Source: Perilla frutescens
Taxonomy: Eukaryota > Streptophyta > Magnoliopsida > Lamiales > Lamiaceae
Direction: 5' to 3'
DNA: 64,000 nt
Assembly (NCBI GenBank): GCA_026008535.1
Contig: BRKX01000012.1
Location: forward strand, 24,953,848 to 25,017,847
Of this stretch, positions 48,838-62,258 are shown piece by piece (within the stretch, counting starts at the first letter, position 1; each line of letters begins with the position of its first letter). The translations under genes and the position numbers were made by a program. A model generated the notes under the pieces. That model saw nothing but the letters and a program-made list of their open reading frames with translations, was not told where the DNA came from and made no database searches.

Positions 48838-50215
48838 TCAAGTTAAAAAAACTTATGCATCGAAGTCGGCTAAAAAAAACTATAAAACATCCTGATTCCT
48901 AAGGGAAAAAATTTATGCAGCTTACAATTCCAAAAAACATAAATATATAATTCAGAATATTCTAAACCAAACAAAAAAATGAGAAATAAAGAATACTCAT
49001 TAATCTATCATTTTTTCGTAAATAACTTTAAATAGTAAAAATTTAACCAAAAAAAATTAAAATTTTCAGCAATTTAGACAAAGGCGGATAACTCTAAGCA
49101 ACTCAATCAATCGTATCATATACATGCTTAATGAATTATACAAGTAGAAGTACGCAAAAAGGAACAAAATTTGACATAAAACTGAAATGCGACAAATATA
49201 GCAGAGTACAATAGATTTCAGACAACAAAAAACTTGTAGATTCATCTTGCGAAAGTCCTAAAAAAGGTTGGCACATAAACTTGACGAAGGAAAAGTGAAC
49301 TGATCAAAACAGAAATTCTTGAAGGTTAATCCTATAACTACCGCTCATTCTTCATCAGCAATGGCTCCTTTCTCGCTGACATAGATACCGTCAAGGAACT
49401 TCCTTATATCCTTGTTCTTGACATGGCATTTCTGTTGAACAAACATTGAAAGGAACTCTTGGATAAGTTGAGCATCGAACAGTCACTAATTTATACTAGA
49501 TCCCTCCATAAGAATTGCAATGAAGTATTTCCGATAAACTAGAAAGAAAGATTTAGTGCATCATTACCTGGTTTATCAAGGCACAAGACCGGGAAACAAG
49601 CTCAACGTCGTTTCCTTCCAAAACCAGTTCATCCTTAACCTTCTCGGATCGCACAATTGAGACTCCCTCAAGCATATCCACCTTTCTCACCTATCATAGA
49701 AAATAAAACGTTCCAGTTATATAAACATTGAAATTGATACACCATTACTATAATATGATCATGGAATCAAAACACAAAAGCTAGTATATATACAAAATAA
49801 GGGAAAGGCTGGAGAAGAAACCACACAAGAAAATGCTATTCTCAAATATCAAACCCTAAAAAAACTAATTCATAATCAAAAGAATAGGGATCAAACATAG
49901 TTGTATTAAAATAAACCTCGTAAAATGTATTCTCACTTGATACTGCTTACAGAATCTTTATTTGAGCAAAAGTTGATGATCTAATCAACACACAGAGATA
50001 CAAACATACGAGTAAGCCATTGCACAAATCTTGTACGAAAGCAAAAGCACATATAACTTTTTTGGAAATGCAAACGCACATATTACAATTCAATTGAGCC
50101 ATTATAGATACATGTCAATCTCATAAAAATTTTGCACACATTGAACACCTAAAGCAAACTACAGCAATAGCAAACTATATCAGAATCATAGATTACTACA
50201 ATTTGCAACTAAATA
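48838..50215. repeat. Source copy of a diverged segmental duplication (RPL9 3' part)
   Basis: Two parts recur about 7.5-11 kb to the right. 48838-49260 (3' flank of RPL9) matches about 56388-56835. About 49621-50215 (exon 2 start and much of intron 1) matches 58450-59079 plus a short piece at 61036-61070. Exon 3, intron 2 and the end of exon 2 are missing from the second copy. Confidence 0.85.
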
Positions 50216-51505
50216 TATCAAAGTCACACGTAGGGAATAAATAATAACAAACACAATAAAGTCGTACTATCAACTTAATTCATCTAATTAAAATTTAAAA
50301 CGAATAATTAATCCCTTATTATAATTGGTTCCCAACACATTTCATCCTGTTTCCAGCCCCTAATCTATTGTCCCTATTTTGTCATCGGCAGAAGATGCAT
50401 CAATGATCAAACCAAAACAATAAAAAAAACTGTGGGAGATGCATATATATTAATTACATATAAACAAAAAGTTAAAAACAAGATTCATAATACAATTTTC
50501 TAATTAGGAGAAAGATACAATATTTGAAATTGTTAATCTATTATAATTGCCTTATTTCCAGAAGGGTCTCATTTCGATTCATATTAAAACAATTTCAGCA
50601 AGAGAAAAAAAATTATATATGTTTGAAGAATAACATCATCTGTCGTAGTACTGGAAACATTCAACATTTCAACCAACACTTTTTTTTTATTTGCAGTATT
50701 TTAACTCTTCTATCTATAGATTAATAGAGAAGGTAAATCACGAAACCTCCATTATGATTTTTCATGTAAAACAAGAGATACAGTACATAAAATACACATC
50801 TATTCATACATGAATCATCAAAGGACCAATTCCAGACAGTTTTCTTTTCTTTTTTTACAGAAGCAAACCCACATCTCAAGAGTTTGCAGAAGCTATATTC
50901 TACACATTCAGTATTTGCCCACACTCCGGATCCTTAATTATAATCTCACACAGTTGAAGTCACACTGACAAAACACCAATAAAATAGCTTAAGCTAATCT
51001 TCTTCAAATATTTTTAAACTGGGTATATAAATTTACTCATTTATAACAATCAATCGCAAAAAATTAAAATGAAGGGAGCCACCAAATAGTAAAATCATAC
51101 ACACAGAAAAATATAAAATAAATATAATACCTTCTTCTCTCCGAGGAAATTACGGATCTCAATAGCGGTTCCACTTCCGGTAATGGAAGCATTGATCGGA
51201 AAGTGAGCGTATACGAAGCGCATCTTGTAGCGGTAACCCTTGGTAACGCCGTTGATGAGATTGTTGACGTGGCTGAGCGCCGTGCGGATAGCGGCGGTGG
51301 TTTTCCGGCTACCAAACCAAGCGTCGATTTTCAGCTTCTTCTTCCCGGTCTCTTCGTCGGTGATGAGCTGAAAATCGAGGTTCAAATGCTTAAAATTGCG
51401 CGTGAGCTTGCCCCTGGGGCCTTCGACTTCGATCACTTTCGCCTTCACCTTGATCTTCACACCGTCAGGAATGTCCATGGTGTCAGACGATAAAATGGTC
51501 TTCAT
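49345..51505 (-). CDS. RPL9: 60S ribosomal protein L9 (uL6)
   Basis: This gene encodes cytosolic ribosomal protein L9/uL6, part of the large subunit near the factor-binding region. Three exons join in frame: 51505-51131 (125 codons, from MKTILSSDTMDIPDGVKIKV to IRNFLGEKK), 49690-49568 (41 codons, VRKVDMLEGVSIVRSEKV through CALINQ) and 49431-49345 (KCHVKNKDIRKFLDGIYVSE through ADEE and TGA). All junctions are GT-AG at phase 0. The total is 194 residues, the usual plant length. Recognisable blocks are VIEVEGPRGKL, NLDFQL, RTALSHVNNLI and GYRYKMRFVYAHFPINASI. Intron 1 is long (1.44 kb) and AT-rich. Upstream Site II motifs fit coordinated ribosomal-protein expression. The gene appears intact and functional. 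Confidence 0.97.
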
Positions 51506-51710
51506 TTTTGCGTGAAGTGTGTGAACTGTGTGTTTCAGAGAGCTGTGCTTATTCGGGTGAGTGAGAGAGAGACGCGAATGGTATTAAGAAAGAGAGGGGG
51601 AGGTTAGTGAGGTAGGAGCAAAGCCCTAGCTGCTTATTGGGCTTCGGCGCTTTTACTTTGATGGACAACATTTTTTAGATAGGTATTTATTGGGCCGATT
51701 GAGGCCCATT
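51506..51710 (-). promoter_or_regulatory. RPL9 promoter and leader with Site II motifs
   Basis: Three TGGGCY/RGCCCA motifs (Site II type, bound by TCP factors in plant ribosomal protein genes) lie at 51638-51643, 51691-51696 and 51703-51708. AGCCCTAG near 51622 resembles a telo-box half. On the minus strand the likely leader is rich in CT tracts (CCTCCCCCTCTCTTTC), common at start sites of translation-machinery genes. Confidence 0.6.
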
Positions 51711-52327
51711 TATAACTTGTTAATCAAAATATTTAATGACTTCCGGATAATTCAAGTATATGGTGATTTGGTGAATTAAATGTGAGAAGTATCAATAAAA
51801 AATTAAATAAATAACTAAATATGAACATAGTTTGTGTTCTAGATTAAAATCCAAAATATATAGTGAAACTTACATTTCTATGTAATTCATTATTTGTCTT
51901 AATAATCTATGTTATTGTTGATGAAGGTCATAATTTTTAAATCATGTCTATTTATAAAATATATTTTTTCAATTTATAAAATACTACGTAGTACTGTACT
52001 TTCAATCATCAAACAGAGCAGATCCGTTGTTGCCATTTGTGTTATATTTGGTGTTGCATAACTAAGTTTTTTTTTAATATAGCCTAATTGGGGATGGATG
52101 AACCCTAAATATAAAATTAAAATTAAAATAAATCATAATAAATTAAAAATAATTTTTTTTTTTTTTGAAAAAATATTGAAGAGTTACAACAGTGAATGCA
52201 ACATGATTTGCAACAGATGATCCTATTTCATCATCTAATGTGTCACACGGATGAGAAATTATCGATAACCAAGAAGAAAATGCACCACTACTAAAAAGTC
52301 CAAACAAGAGGATATTTTTGTAATATA
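51711..52327. other. AT-rich intergenic DNA, no gene
   Basis: Nothing recognisable beyond poly-T and AT-rich runs. Confidence 0.6.
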
Positions 52328-52641
52328 CTACCTCCGTTTCATAATGTTTGTTGTTTAAGGTTTTTTTTTTAGTTTCAAAATGTTTGTTGTTTTATATAAT
52401 TTGACATCCTCTCTCCCAATTTTAACCCTCTCAAATCCTACAAGATTTTTTGATTCTAACTTACCTATAATATATGAAGAGAGAAAAATATATGGAGAGA
52501 GAAAATATTGTTATTTTTTAGGAAAATATAGATGAATTAGATTTTATGGCATATATAAGGGATGAGTATATTTGTCCACAAAATTAATTCTTAATTCCAG
52601 ATAAAAAAAACAAAACAACAAACATTATGAAACGGAGGTAG
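52328..52641. mobile_element. Stowaway-like Tc1/mariner MITE
   Basis: The left end CTACCTCCGTTTCATAATGT and the right end are near-perfect inverses for about 30 bases, continuing TTGTTGTTT. The left flank is TA and the right flank CA, one change from the expected TA duplication. It is 314 bases with no reading frame. Confidence 0.85.
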
Positions 52642-53657
52642 CACATTAAATGAATGAAAAACTTCTTTATATATGTATGGAAGAATAGCTTTCAGAACCG
52701 AATATTGAAAGTTTTTTCTCTTGCCTTTGTTTGAGTTTTATGACTATTTTTTTCCTTTTTCAAATAATAAGAATAATAATAATAAGTTATAATTTGTCTA
52801 GAGTGAGAGACTCCAGTCGATCACATGCAACAGAGACAAATAGTATAATTTAAATGAGATAGGTAATAAATATTAAAATACGATGTGTGTTTGAGTTGGG
52901 TTTAAATTTCGTTAATAGATTTTGGATCCCATGTGTTTAAACAGCGGTGTTAAACCACATGAAATTCTCTAATCCAAGTGTGTTTTCCAACCATATTTTT
53001 CACATTAAAATTATTAGTTTTCTTCCCTTTTTTTCAATTTAAATTTATATACGTTAGTTTAATTTTACATTAATATTTATGGTTTATTCCACTCAGATAG
53101 AGTTTACAATGATTATTTATTATTTAATTTTCATATATAAATTAATATAATTGATTATTCCAAATTCAGGGTATATACTTTTTTTAAAATTAATTTGTTA
53201 ATAATAAAATTTAATTATGGTTTATTATAATATAAAAAATCATTTTTATCATAAACATTATTAAAATTAAGTAATTTTTATTGTTGGGGATATAGTTGGA
53301 ACACAGTTAGGACTAGAAGATCAATTGAGGATGAAGTTTGTTGGTAAGGCGTAATATAGATATTTTAATTTATTATTTCCTAGCTATCTTTCTCTTATTA
53401 TAAGTACGGTTCTTTCACTATAGTGGAGTTGATTGTTAAAAAAAGGGGGGAAAACAATGAAAGAGTATTTGATGTTTACTTTTACTACATTTAGGCTGCA
53501 TTTGGTTTCCAATGTTGATTAGGCCGATTACTTTTATATGGACGTTACGTTTTATTACCCAATATTTTTCTATGAACGTGTTTAAGGCCTAGATAGACTA
53601 GTAGTTGTCCTACATTTATTAATTTGTTTGTTTGAGCATGAGAAATGTTTATATATA
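52642..53657. other. AT-rich intergenic DNA, no gene
   Basis: I see no coding region or clear element end. Confidence 0.5.
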
Positions 53658-56331
53658 TCTATACATATATTATAATGGAGTCATTCATGTACATGATTCC
53701 GCTCAAAATTGCTGCACAAAATCAGTTCTTGATTTTCAAAATTCAAATTCAAAATCTATACATTATATTAAAAATGAGTCTTCAATCACCAAAATCTCGC
53801 ACAAAAAGGTTCTAGATTTTCAAGGCTCAATATAAAACTGAAATCTTAAACTGTCATTCTAGAACCGCATTTACTTCCCTCCTCAATTGTATCTCTCTGC
53901 ATAATCGCCACCCACTTTTAGCTTCGCAACCTCACCGGTGTGGGGGTACATTGCGCGCATCAGCGTGGTTGGAGACGATAGCATGCCATTTGGGCTTTTG
54001 TTGATTGGATCGTCAGCGAGAAGGAGACGACACGGAGTTCTTTGAAACTTTAAGCATGGAAAAGAATTTAACTTAAAAAAGTTACAATAACAAAGGTAAC
54101 TGTGATAAATCATTCTTCATCTTCTTTCTATGGTTTGCTTGTGGCTTCATTACCCATTATTTCGCAAAAGTAGATTTTATTTTTTGAGAATTTCAAAAAG
54201 AAATTAACCCACCCTTGTTCGATAAAATGATTCATTGAGCAAATCACCTAAAATATTTTTTTTTTGTTTTTTGCTCAAACAGCAGGATGCTGCAGAACAT
54301 CAAAATTTGTAAATTTTGTTGGAGTAGCCAAAGCCAGAAATGATATATCAAGAATGTGCTATTGAACTCGGTAACGTGTTGGTACATTATATTGCATTGT
54401 TCTTTTGTTGATATAGCGATTTTCTTATTCCCTTTGTTTACTGTTGTTGTTCGTTTATATTGGACTCATAGTACGTTGTTCATTTATCTATTCATATATT
54501 TTATGTTTATAGTTCATTTGGAAGAAAATGTATCATATGATTAGTTCTTTATTTTCTCATACGGAAAAAATTGGACTCCCAACTACTAACTCATACGACA
54601 ATTCAAATTTTGATTACTTATTTGAAAATTTTGTAATTACAATCCACCATATCGCAATGGTCTATTTTATTTTAATTTATGCACGGTTGTTTACACTCTT
54701 TTATATCTCTTTTTTTTTTTGCTTCATCTTCAACTGTTGGATATGCTCCATTTCACAACAATGGTTGTACATGCTGACTTCTTCTAACTTACCTTCAATT
54801 GTTGGATATGCTCCATTTCACAACAATGGTTGTACGTCCTGACTTCTTCTAACTTACCACATTTTCATGCAGTACCATAATTCCAAACTTCCATTATCAC
54901 AGAATTGGGAGAGATCTAAGGTGAGTAACATTGTTATAAGTTGTATATGGCTAATATATGCAAAGGCAAAAATTATATTTTAATCACATGTACCACCAGA
55001 TATACACAAACTTTGCACTCTTTTCATTTAATCTTTTCTTTCTAATATTTTAAAATAGAATAAACTAAGTGCTTACAAAATGACGGTTGTTTTGGCCGTG
55101 AGTTTGCAAGCTTTTGTTTTCAGAGGAAACATCGTGAACAAGTCAAATGGTGCGGTTGCATATCTTTTATTGCAACAAAGGCGGAAGAAACTCAATTGCC
55201 TGAGTGTGTGTATATTTGCTGGTATAGTTAAAATTATTACGAAAGATTTATATAAAATATTTGTTTAAAGGCATGTGTAAGATGTGTTTTAAGTGGTAGA
55301 ATCTAAGTATGCATTTTAACCTATTCAAAGAATGGAGCGAGATTTTGGTGCTTTCAATTTTTGTATATAGAATGAATTTTGCGGCTGCTGGCTCGGGATA
55401 GATTATTAATTTTAGCTTTTTTTTTTGGAGAGGATCTTCTAGATTAATTAGTTGCTCATGTGTTAATGTACAAATTCTGAATATTGAATGCATGATTTTT
55501 ACATTCTCAAGATATGATTCCTAACACGAAAATATTGGCGATGGCAAATGTTAATTTATTTTTGCTCGCTTTAAATTGTCATCTTTTATCCCAGTACTCA
55601 TGTAAGATTTTTTTTTGTTCTCTTCTTTTTTTGCAAGATACCGGCATGCAAACAGAAGGAGAAGAATATGAGCTGGAAATGCATCAAGCGAATAGGCGGA
55701 AGCTATTGGATCAATCTTCTAAAACCAGCTCCTTGCACTGCCTTCTGTCGACGGCGATTATGAAGAAGAAATGAGATATTGTTTGATTTACACATGATTA
55801 TTCCGGTCTTTTCTAATAGTAGGTTCTATTTCTATTTTCTAATGTTATATTCACATCTATAGAGCTTCTATCTGTTTTCTTTTTCAATTATTAGGTCATT
55901 TCTCAATTCTTGTACATTTTAACTTTATTATGTACAGTATATCTATTTTGAAGATTTAAAGTCGAAGTTGGATTGTTGCAGCATGAAATAGATAACCGAA
56001 GTAGATAATTGACCCAAGTACTAATGGGGATTTGAACATATTATTTGTTTGTTATTTTTATTATTTGTTGATAATCAAGCTCTTCAATTCAAAATTAATT
56101 ATATTTAGTATATATATTATTAAAATGTATTCAGCATTATTAAAACACAAATGGTATCGTGATGAGTGATACATTCAAAATTTGTAAATCAGTAAATTAT
56201 ATAAATTTTTAGCGCTCTTATATAAAATTATTCCTATAATTATTCTAAGACAAAACGAATACAAAATCAGTAAAAAAGGAGCCAATTATGTACTCAATAC
56301 TCTCCGTGCATCGCACGGGTGGACATACTAG
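53658..56331 (+). mobile_element. Helitron, plus strand, non-autonomous
   Basis: The 3' end is canonical: hairpin CCGTGC-ATC-GCACGG (56304-56318), then GTGGACATA and CTAG (56328-56331), followed by host T. The 3' hairpin is nearly the same as that of the minus-strand Helitron at 2421. The proposed 5' end, TCTATACATATATTATAATG after a host A at 53657, has the usual Helitron form but is less certain. Short frames inside (54356-54544, 55080-55268, 55514-55774 and others) have no recognisable domain. No Rep/helicase was seen. Confidence 0.55.
54729..54858. repeat. 65-bp tandem duplication
   Basis: TGTTGGATATGCTCCATTTC and the bases around it occur twice at a 65-base spacing, with a few substitutions. 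Confidence 0.9.
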
Positions 56332-57309
56332 TTATTAGTAATTCTACTAGAAAATTTGATTTATTCCTTGACGCATAGTCTGCATCAAAAAACTTGTGTA
56401 GAAGTCAGCCAAAAAAACCTGCAAAAGAAACTAATTCCTAAGGAATAAATTGTATGCAGCTTAAGCAATTTCGAACTACATAAATACATGTCCTAAACTA
56501 AACAAAAACATGAGAAATCAAGAATATTCATTAAGGAAAAATCAATAAAAATATGAGAAATCAAGAACCTTTGCTATTCAACTAACATTATATATAACAA
56601 ATTTAATAAAAAAATCTTACCCTTTCAACAATTTTGACAAAGGGCGGGTAAAGCAACGCAAGCAATGGTATCATGGACATGCTAAATCAATTATATAAGT
56701 AGAAGAAGAAAGAAGTAGGATAAACTCTTAATACGCAAAAACGACACAAATATTTGACAAAAACTGAAATATGATAAATATAGCAAAGTTCACACAATTT
56801 AAGACAACACAAAATTTGTAGATTCATCACCACACAAGTCCAGTGGCGGATCCAAAATTTTAAAATTGGGGGTACGATATATAAAAATGTATAAATAAAT
56901 ATTCTTCAAAGTTTAAAATCTCCAATTCAAATTATTATACTTAATTTTAAATTTCTAAGTCCAAATCTCAATTCAAAATCAAATCTCTTTCATGCTTGTA
57001 AAATTCAAACCACATGTACATAAACTCAAATTTTTAATTCAAAAACAAACCCCTAGTTTAATTGAAATTTTAATTAGGCAAAAAAAAAATGTAAGCAACA
57101 CTAAACATAAATAAGAAATCTAATTAATAATATACATAGAAAAATCAAGAATAAAAGAAAAAAAAATAACATCAATCAATTGAGAGTGTTGTTTGTGCGC
57201 TTCTCAATTTAAAATTTTGATGTATTTTTGAAATTTTTACGAGTTGTATTTAGAAGACTGAATAATTGTACATGTCTTGTTCCTATATTTTATACATGTA
57301 TGAGATTTA

Positions 57310-58211
57310 GGGGGGTGTATTCAATCCAGATTTTATTGGATTTTGATGGATTTTAAAAAGTCCACAGATTTTTATGGATTTATGAAATCCATAGACTCCA
57401 CATGGAGTTTGCCAACTCCACGTAGAGTCTCCCGGATTTTGAGCATGGATTTCAATGGATTTTTAAAGGATTTTAATGGATTTGAAATCCTTATTTCCAG
57501 CGCTCGATGCAACACCGCGATCGTTCGATCTGAGAAAAATAGAATCCAGCGACCGCTGGAAGTCAGCGGCCGCTGGGAAGGGTGGCCGAATACCCAACGA
57601 CCGCTGGAAAAACTACAAACAATTTTGAACGACGAATTTTTGAACACACGCATTACACATGGATATTGTCAATCTATTTAAGAATTTCCTATTAGCACGT
57701 TAAATTAGACAATATTAAATTAATAATATTCAGCTAATAAAATACTAAACTTAACAATGCTGGCCTTAACAATACCCAACGACCGCTGAGTGCCAGCGGC
57801 CGCTGGGGTGTCATCCTTAGCGAAGCCAGCGGTCGCTGGCTTCAGGTGACCGCTGGGTTTCCCAATTTCGTGTACCCACCGGCCGCTGGGTCACAACGCT
57901 CGTCGAATTTTTCAAATCCATCGAAATCTCGTGTCTGGAGGTCGGAATTCATCCTTCTTAATTTTCACGTGAAATCCATCTAAAATCCAACGAAGTCAGT
58001 GACTTTTTAAAGTCCGTGGATTGTTGAATACCTCAAAATTTCGTTGGACTTTTAAAAGTCGTGATTGAATACACCAGGATTTCATTGGACTTTTAAAAGT
58101 CTGGATTGAATACACCAGAATTTCGTTGGACTTTTAAAAGTCTGGATTGAATACACCCGGATTTTAAAAATCCAACGAAATCCAACGAAATCTCAATCCA
58201 ATACACCCCCC
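57310..58211. mobile_element. Non-autonomous PIF/Harbinger element, 0.9 kb
   Basis: The left end GGGGGGTGTATTCAATCCAG and its inverse at the right end (with CAATCCAATACACCCCCC) are flanked by TTA (57307-57309 and 58212-58214), the PIF/Harbinger target duplication. It has two clusters of the CCAGCGGYCGCTGG palindrome (about 57497-57607 and 57775-57905), and near the right end it has three or more iterations of TTGGACTTTTAAAAGTC with TGGATTGAATACACC. These features match the 6.6-kb element at 9743-16317. There is no transposase; the open frames at 57343-57681 and 57372-57653 only read the repeats. It is probably mobilised by proteins of the larger family. Confidence 0.92.
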
Positions 58212-58449
58212 TTAAAGAGGAACAAGATGGAGAGTCATGGATAAATGGTCGATTGGTTATTGTTAATATTATTAAGGATATGATTCACCATCTTTTTTTT
58301 TGGCGAAAACATTATTCACCGTATGTCAACTAAAGTACTCAATCATTACTTTATTTTTTTCATCTTTATGACTTTAGTTAATATTCTCCAATAACAAATA
58401 AATAATTATATATATATATACATATTATGTAGTATTATGTATATATTCT

Positions 58450-58519
58450 AAACCAGTTCATTCTTAACCTTCTCGGATCGCGCAATTGAGACTCCCTCAA
58501 GCATATCCACCTTCCTCAC
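58450..58519 (-). pseudogene. RPL9 exon 2 fragment
   Basis: Seventy of the 123 bases of RPL9 exon 2 survive with the splice-acceptor flank. They encode VRKVDMLEGVSIARSEKVKN and a few further residues, with two amino-acid changes relative to the intact gene (V to A and D to N). Exon 1, exon 3 and the rest of exon 2 are absent, so nothing functional can be made. Confidence 0.9.
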
Positions 58520-59079
58520 CTATCATAGAAAATAAAACGTTAAGTAATCACGGGGTTGCCCTAGTTATATAAACATTGAAATTGATACACCATTACTATA
58601 ATATGATCATGGAATCAAAACACAAAAGCTAGTATATATACAAAATAAGGGAATGGTTGGAGAAGAAACCATATAAGAAAAGGCTCCTTTCCATTCCAAT
58701 GACCATTGATAAGAATATGGTATCACAACCTAAAAAACTAATTCACAATCAAATGATCGGGTGAAATATTAATTATATTAAAATAGGACTTCGTCAAATG
58801 TATTTTCATTTGATACTGCTTATAAATGATTTTCGACCCAGTAAATACAAACAAAATATTTACTGAGAAAAAGTACAAGGTCCAATCAACACAGTAATAG
58901 AAACATACACGTAAACCATTGAATTAAATCTGTACGAAATCAAATTATAACGTTTTTAGAAATGCAACGCAAATATTAAAATTCAATTAAGCCACTATAG
59001 ATACATGTCAATGCCATAAGCATTTTGCACAAATTGAACACCTAGATCAAACTACAGAAACATATTCTGCAATAGCAAA

Positions 59080-61035
59080 TATATATAAACACAGTTTCTG
59101 CTGCATTCAAATTTTGCGCCAAATTGTATATATGTTGTTGTAATTTTACTATCCAACTGTTACTTTCAAAATCATGCACATAATAAGTTACAGGAAAGAA
59201 AAAAAACTGACTGCCAAAAATCATGCAAGAAAACCATCCAGAAAACTTCTAACTTTCTCTAAATTTTCTGCATAAAACCAGTTTAAAAACCACGCTCTAC
59301 AATCCCAACTGCTTAGTTCTTCTCCCTTTTTTCTTCTAAAATGATCTTGAGATTCCTCTAGGGATGCCGAGTGTAATTGTGCACAAGAAATGCATATTTT
59401 AGATCTTCTTTTCTACTTCAGCCATAGGAATCCCGTCTCCGCTCGATGATGTTGGCATCTTAATTGATCTTCTCCAGCAATTTCTTGATGAAGGTGTGCT
59501 TGTAATAATGATTCACAGAAGGAGTTAACCTATTCAGCTTCGTTTCATTGGTCGATACTTATAAGTTGGCATAAACTGAGGGAGGCCAATGATGAGTTCA
59601 ATCCATTAGGTTTTGTTCAAAAAAGAAAGGAGAGAAAGTAAAGGGGCCAAGTGACTTCCTTAACACACAGCTCTACGCCTGAAGAACAAGTAGTATACGG
59701 CATCAATTCCGTCGGTTTCTTCACATCAATTCTATCGCTATCTTCACATCATATTTTTGCTTTTATTTATGTGTGTGCATGGTGGATTGATTCATCTTTT
59801 ATTAGATCATTTTTGTGATTCAAGCCATCTTAGTTTGAAGGCAAATAATATTGTGGAGATTTGTGATTGACAGTGGAAAATTGTAGATTAATTAACAAAC
59901 ATGTGCAGAATGATGGTCTGGCTTGTGAGTTCAGGTATGAAAATAAAATCATGCATATTTGTTCATTTTTATGTTTTGTGCTTTGATATACGAAACAACT
60001 AGCTTTGGTTCTATTTTTATTTCTTTTGCAGAATTGTGCAACCCACCACTGCGACATTAAATATTGGTCCACTCCTGAATCATAATTTTTTAAAGTTCCG
60101 GTCCTCGCAATAAATGTATCTTAATGAACCTTATTGATCTAGAGTTTTTTTCTCATTAATTCTTTTAAATATTTTGTAGATTTTGCTAGGAAATCCAAGT
60201 ATTCATTCCTGTAAGAACCTTCATGTGAAATCGGACCGAATGAGACTTTAGTTGCATAGGAGTAAGAAAAAGAAAACATAAAAAGGTGAGGAACAATCAA
60301 ATTCAACGTTTTCACTGGCTTCAGTGGCTATGCATGTTCTGCTGCATCAAACTCAAAAAGTGTGTGTGCATGTGTCTATTGTTTTTAATCAAATACTATT
60401 AATCTTGGGCCTTTTACGAGGCTTTTGGCTTTTAATTTACGCTGATGATAAATTATATTTATAGCATTAACTTATCTTTAAGTTAGTGTTATATTTTGCT
60501 TACACTTATCTTTATTCAACTTTTGAGTATGTTCCTCATATAACCAACTTCAATCCAATAACTTTAGTGAATCCTTTTATATATGAAAAAAATGATTATC
60601 TAATAAAGTACTTATTTATTCGTAATGATGTAAAAAAATATGTCAATTTATAATTTGGGTAGTTATACATGTGTATGTGTGATTCTAGGTTGAGACTGAA
60701 AGGGCTATTAATATTTGTATTTTTTGCGTTAATATTAATCCATTTAAATCAACTTGAGTACAAATAATGTGTGGCAAAAATATATTAATATAAATTTAGT
60801 ATACATTTATTAGTTATTCAAGATGCGGTTCAAATTTACTATTGCATATGACACGAAGTGTAACACAAAGAATGTAACGTAATATCTCATGTGTTCAAGA
60901 TGAGCTATATTTTAAAAAAAATCTAAATATATATATAAAAAAACTTGCTTTAGATTTAGAGATTTCTAAACCAGACAAGATTTGTGTTTAAAATTATAAA
61001 TTAAATATTCGTGCATCTTACGGGCGGAGTACTAG
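59080..61035 (+). mobile_element. Helitron inserted in the duplicated RPL9 intron
   Basis: The 3' end is TTCGTGCATCTTACGGGCGG with CTAG at 61032-61035 and host T; the hairpin is partly decayed. Comparison with the intact intron 1 gives the boundaries independently: intron similarity stops at GCAATAGCAAA (59079) and resumes just after 61035. The 5' end would then read TATATATAAACACAG, close to a Helitron TC start with one change. It is 1.96 kb with no recognisable gene. Confidence 0.65.
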
Positions 61036-61109
61036 TTGTCTAAAAATCATAAATTTCTACAATTTGCACCCAACCAGTCTTCTAATGTTACTGTGCATTA
61101 TGAACATAT

Positions 61110-61733
61110 TGTTGGTTTACTTGTTCACTCGGAACAATAATAAAAGATGCAACAATAGCTTATTATACTAATAAACCGAACAGAAATACAATGCTAAAAT
61201 TACACAATGCAATACAATACTGTACTAATAAAAACTAACATTACCTATATAATAATGCAGTAAAAACTATAGATAAAACTAAATAATAAGAACAATTTAA
61301 ATAACTAAACAATTTAAATAACTAGAACAATTTAAATAACTAAGACAATTAGAATAAATTAATGGACAAGAAAAAGTTTAGAAGAAACCCGAGGCCTGTG
61401 GAGATCACAGTTTCCTTAAACCAAATTCACCCCGTATGAGCGTCTGATTCTCAAGATACAACGGATCAACCGGAGCAACTTCCGGCGAACTGAGATATGC
61501 CCGAACTTGAACTAAAACTATTTGAACTAAAAATCGACTCGAAATTTGGACTCAAAAAGAGCAAAATCAAGAAGATTAAGAAATAGGGAAAATGCCTTTT
61601 TCTTGGTGTGAAAAGTCAAATGGGTTAAATGGCTATTTATAGAAAAATTTTGAAGACTTTTCCAGAACTTGGTCGATGTGGGTTGATGTGGGACAAACCC
61701 ACTTTTCCTAATTTCCTATCACACTTCCCAACA
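61110..61733 (-). repeat. Ty1/copia LTR
   Basis: TG...CA bounded, with a TATA box in the proper position for starting a transcript within the LTR. A tandem TTATTTAAATTGTTCTAG run lies in its last third. Confidence 0.85.
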
Positions 61734-62258
61734 ATCCCCCACATGAGGGAAATTCGCGATCAAGCTCTACAGTTGAACCCATCATAGGATAGGTAGGTGT
61801 AATCCTTTGAACCTTCCCTTATAAAATATATCGACTTTACTGGCTCTCAGTAGACGCGATGTCCTTGAACTGGTCTGCCATTTGTGTAAACGATGATATA
61901 CTTTACACAGGATTCTTCCTAACATATCTCAGTTCTCATTGTTATGTCCATTCATGGCCCTGAACATTCGTCTGGTTCTGTAAGAGGGTCTAAGAATTGA
62001 TCCTTACACAATTCTCTTCAAAGCGGCCCCACTTCTCTCTTATATAGGTGATTCTTTTCAAATAGCCCGTACTATTTCGCTCGACTCATCGACGCATAAG
62101 AATCATTAAAAGCCATGCTTATCCTTCTCCATTCGGGTATCACTTTAACAAAGGGATAACGACTCTCATAGTGATCGTGCAAGTCTTTTTACAATTAGGT
62201 TGTCCCATTGAACCTAGATCTTAGGATCTCCAGTCAACTAGGTTGGGTTTCCATTATA

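Larger units (their letters stand above)
56388..61070. repeat. Second, broken copy of the RPL9-region duplication
   Basis: 56388-56835 matches the 3' flank of RPL9 (48838-49260). 58450-59079 matches exon 2 and intron 1, and 61036-61070 resumes intron similarity (TCTACAATTTGCAC versus ACTACAATTTGCAA). Between these lie unrelated DNA, the small PIF/Harbinger element and a Helitron. CAGTGGCGGATCCA at 56841, where similarity stops, resembles a hAT-type terminus, but no partner end was found. Confidence 0.8.

Noticed and set aside
53883..55774. Several 60-100-codon frames inside the Helitron at 53658-56331
   Set aside because: No recognisable domain, no consistent splice pattern, and AT-rich composition like the flanks.
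56841..57300. Possible hAT-type element starting CAGTGGCGGATCCA
   Set aside because: Only one end is visible and there is no 8-bp duplication; noted as context only.
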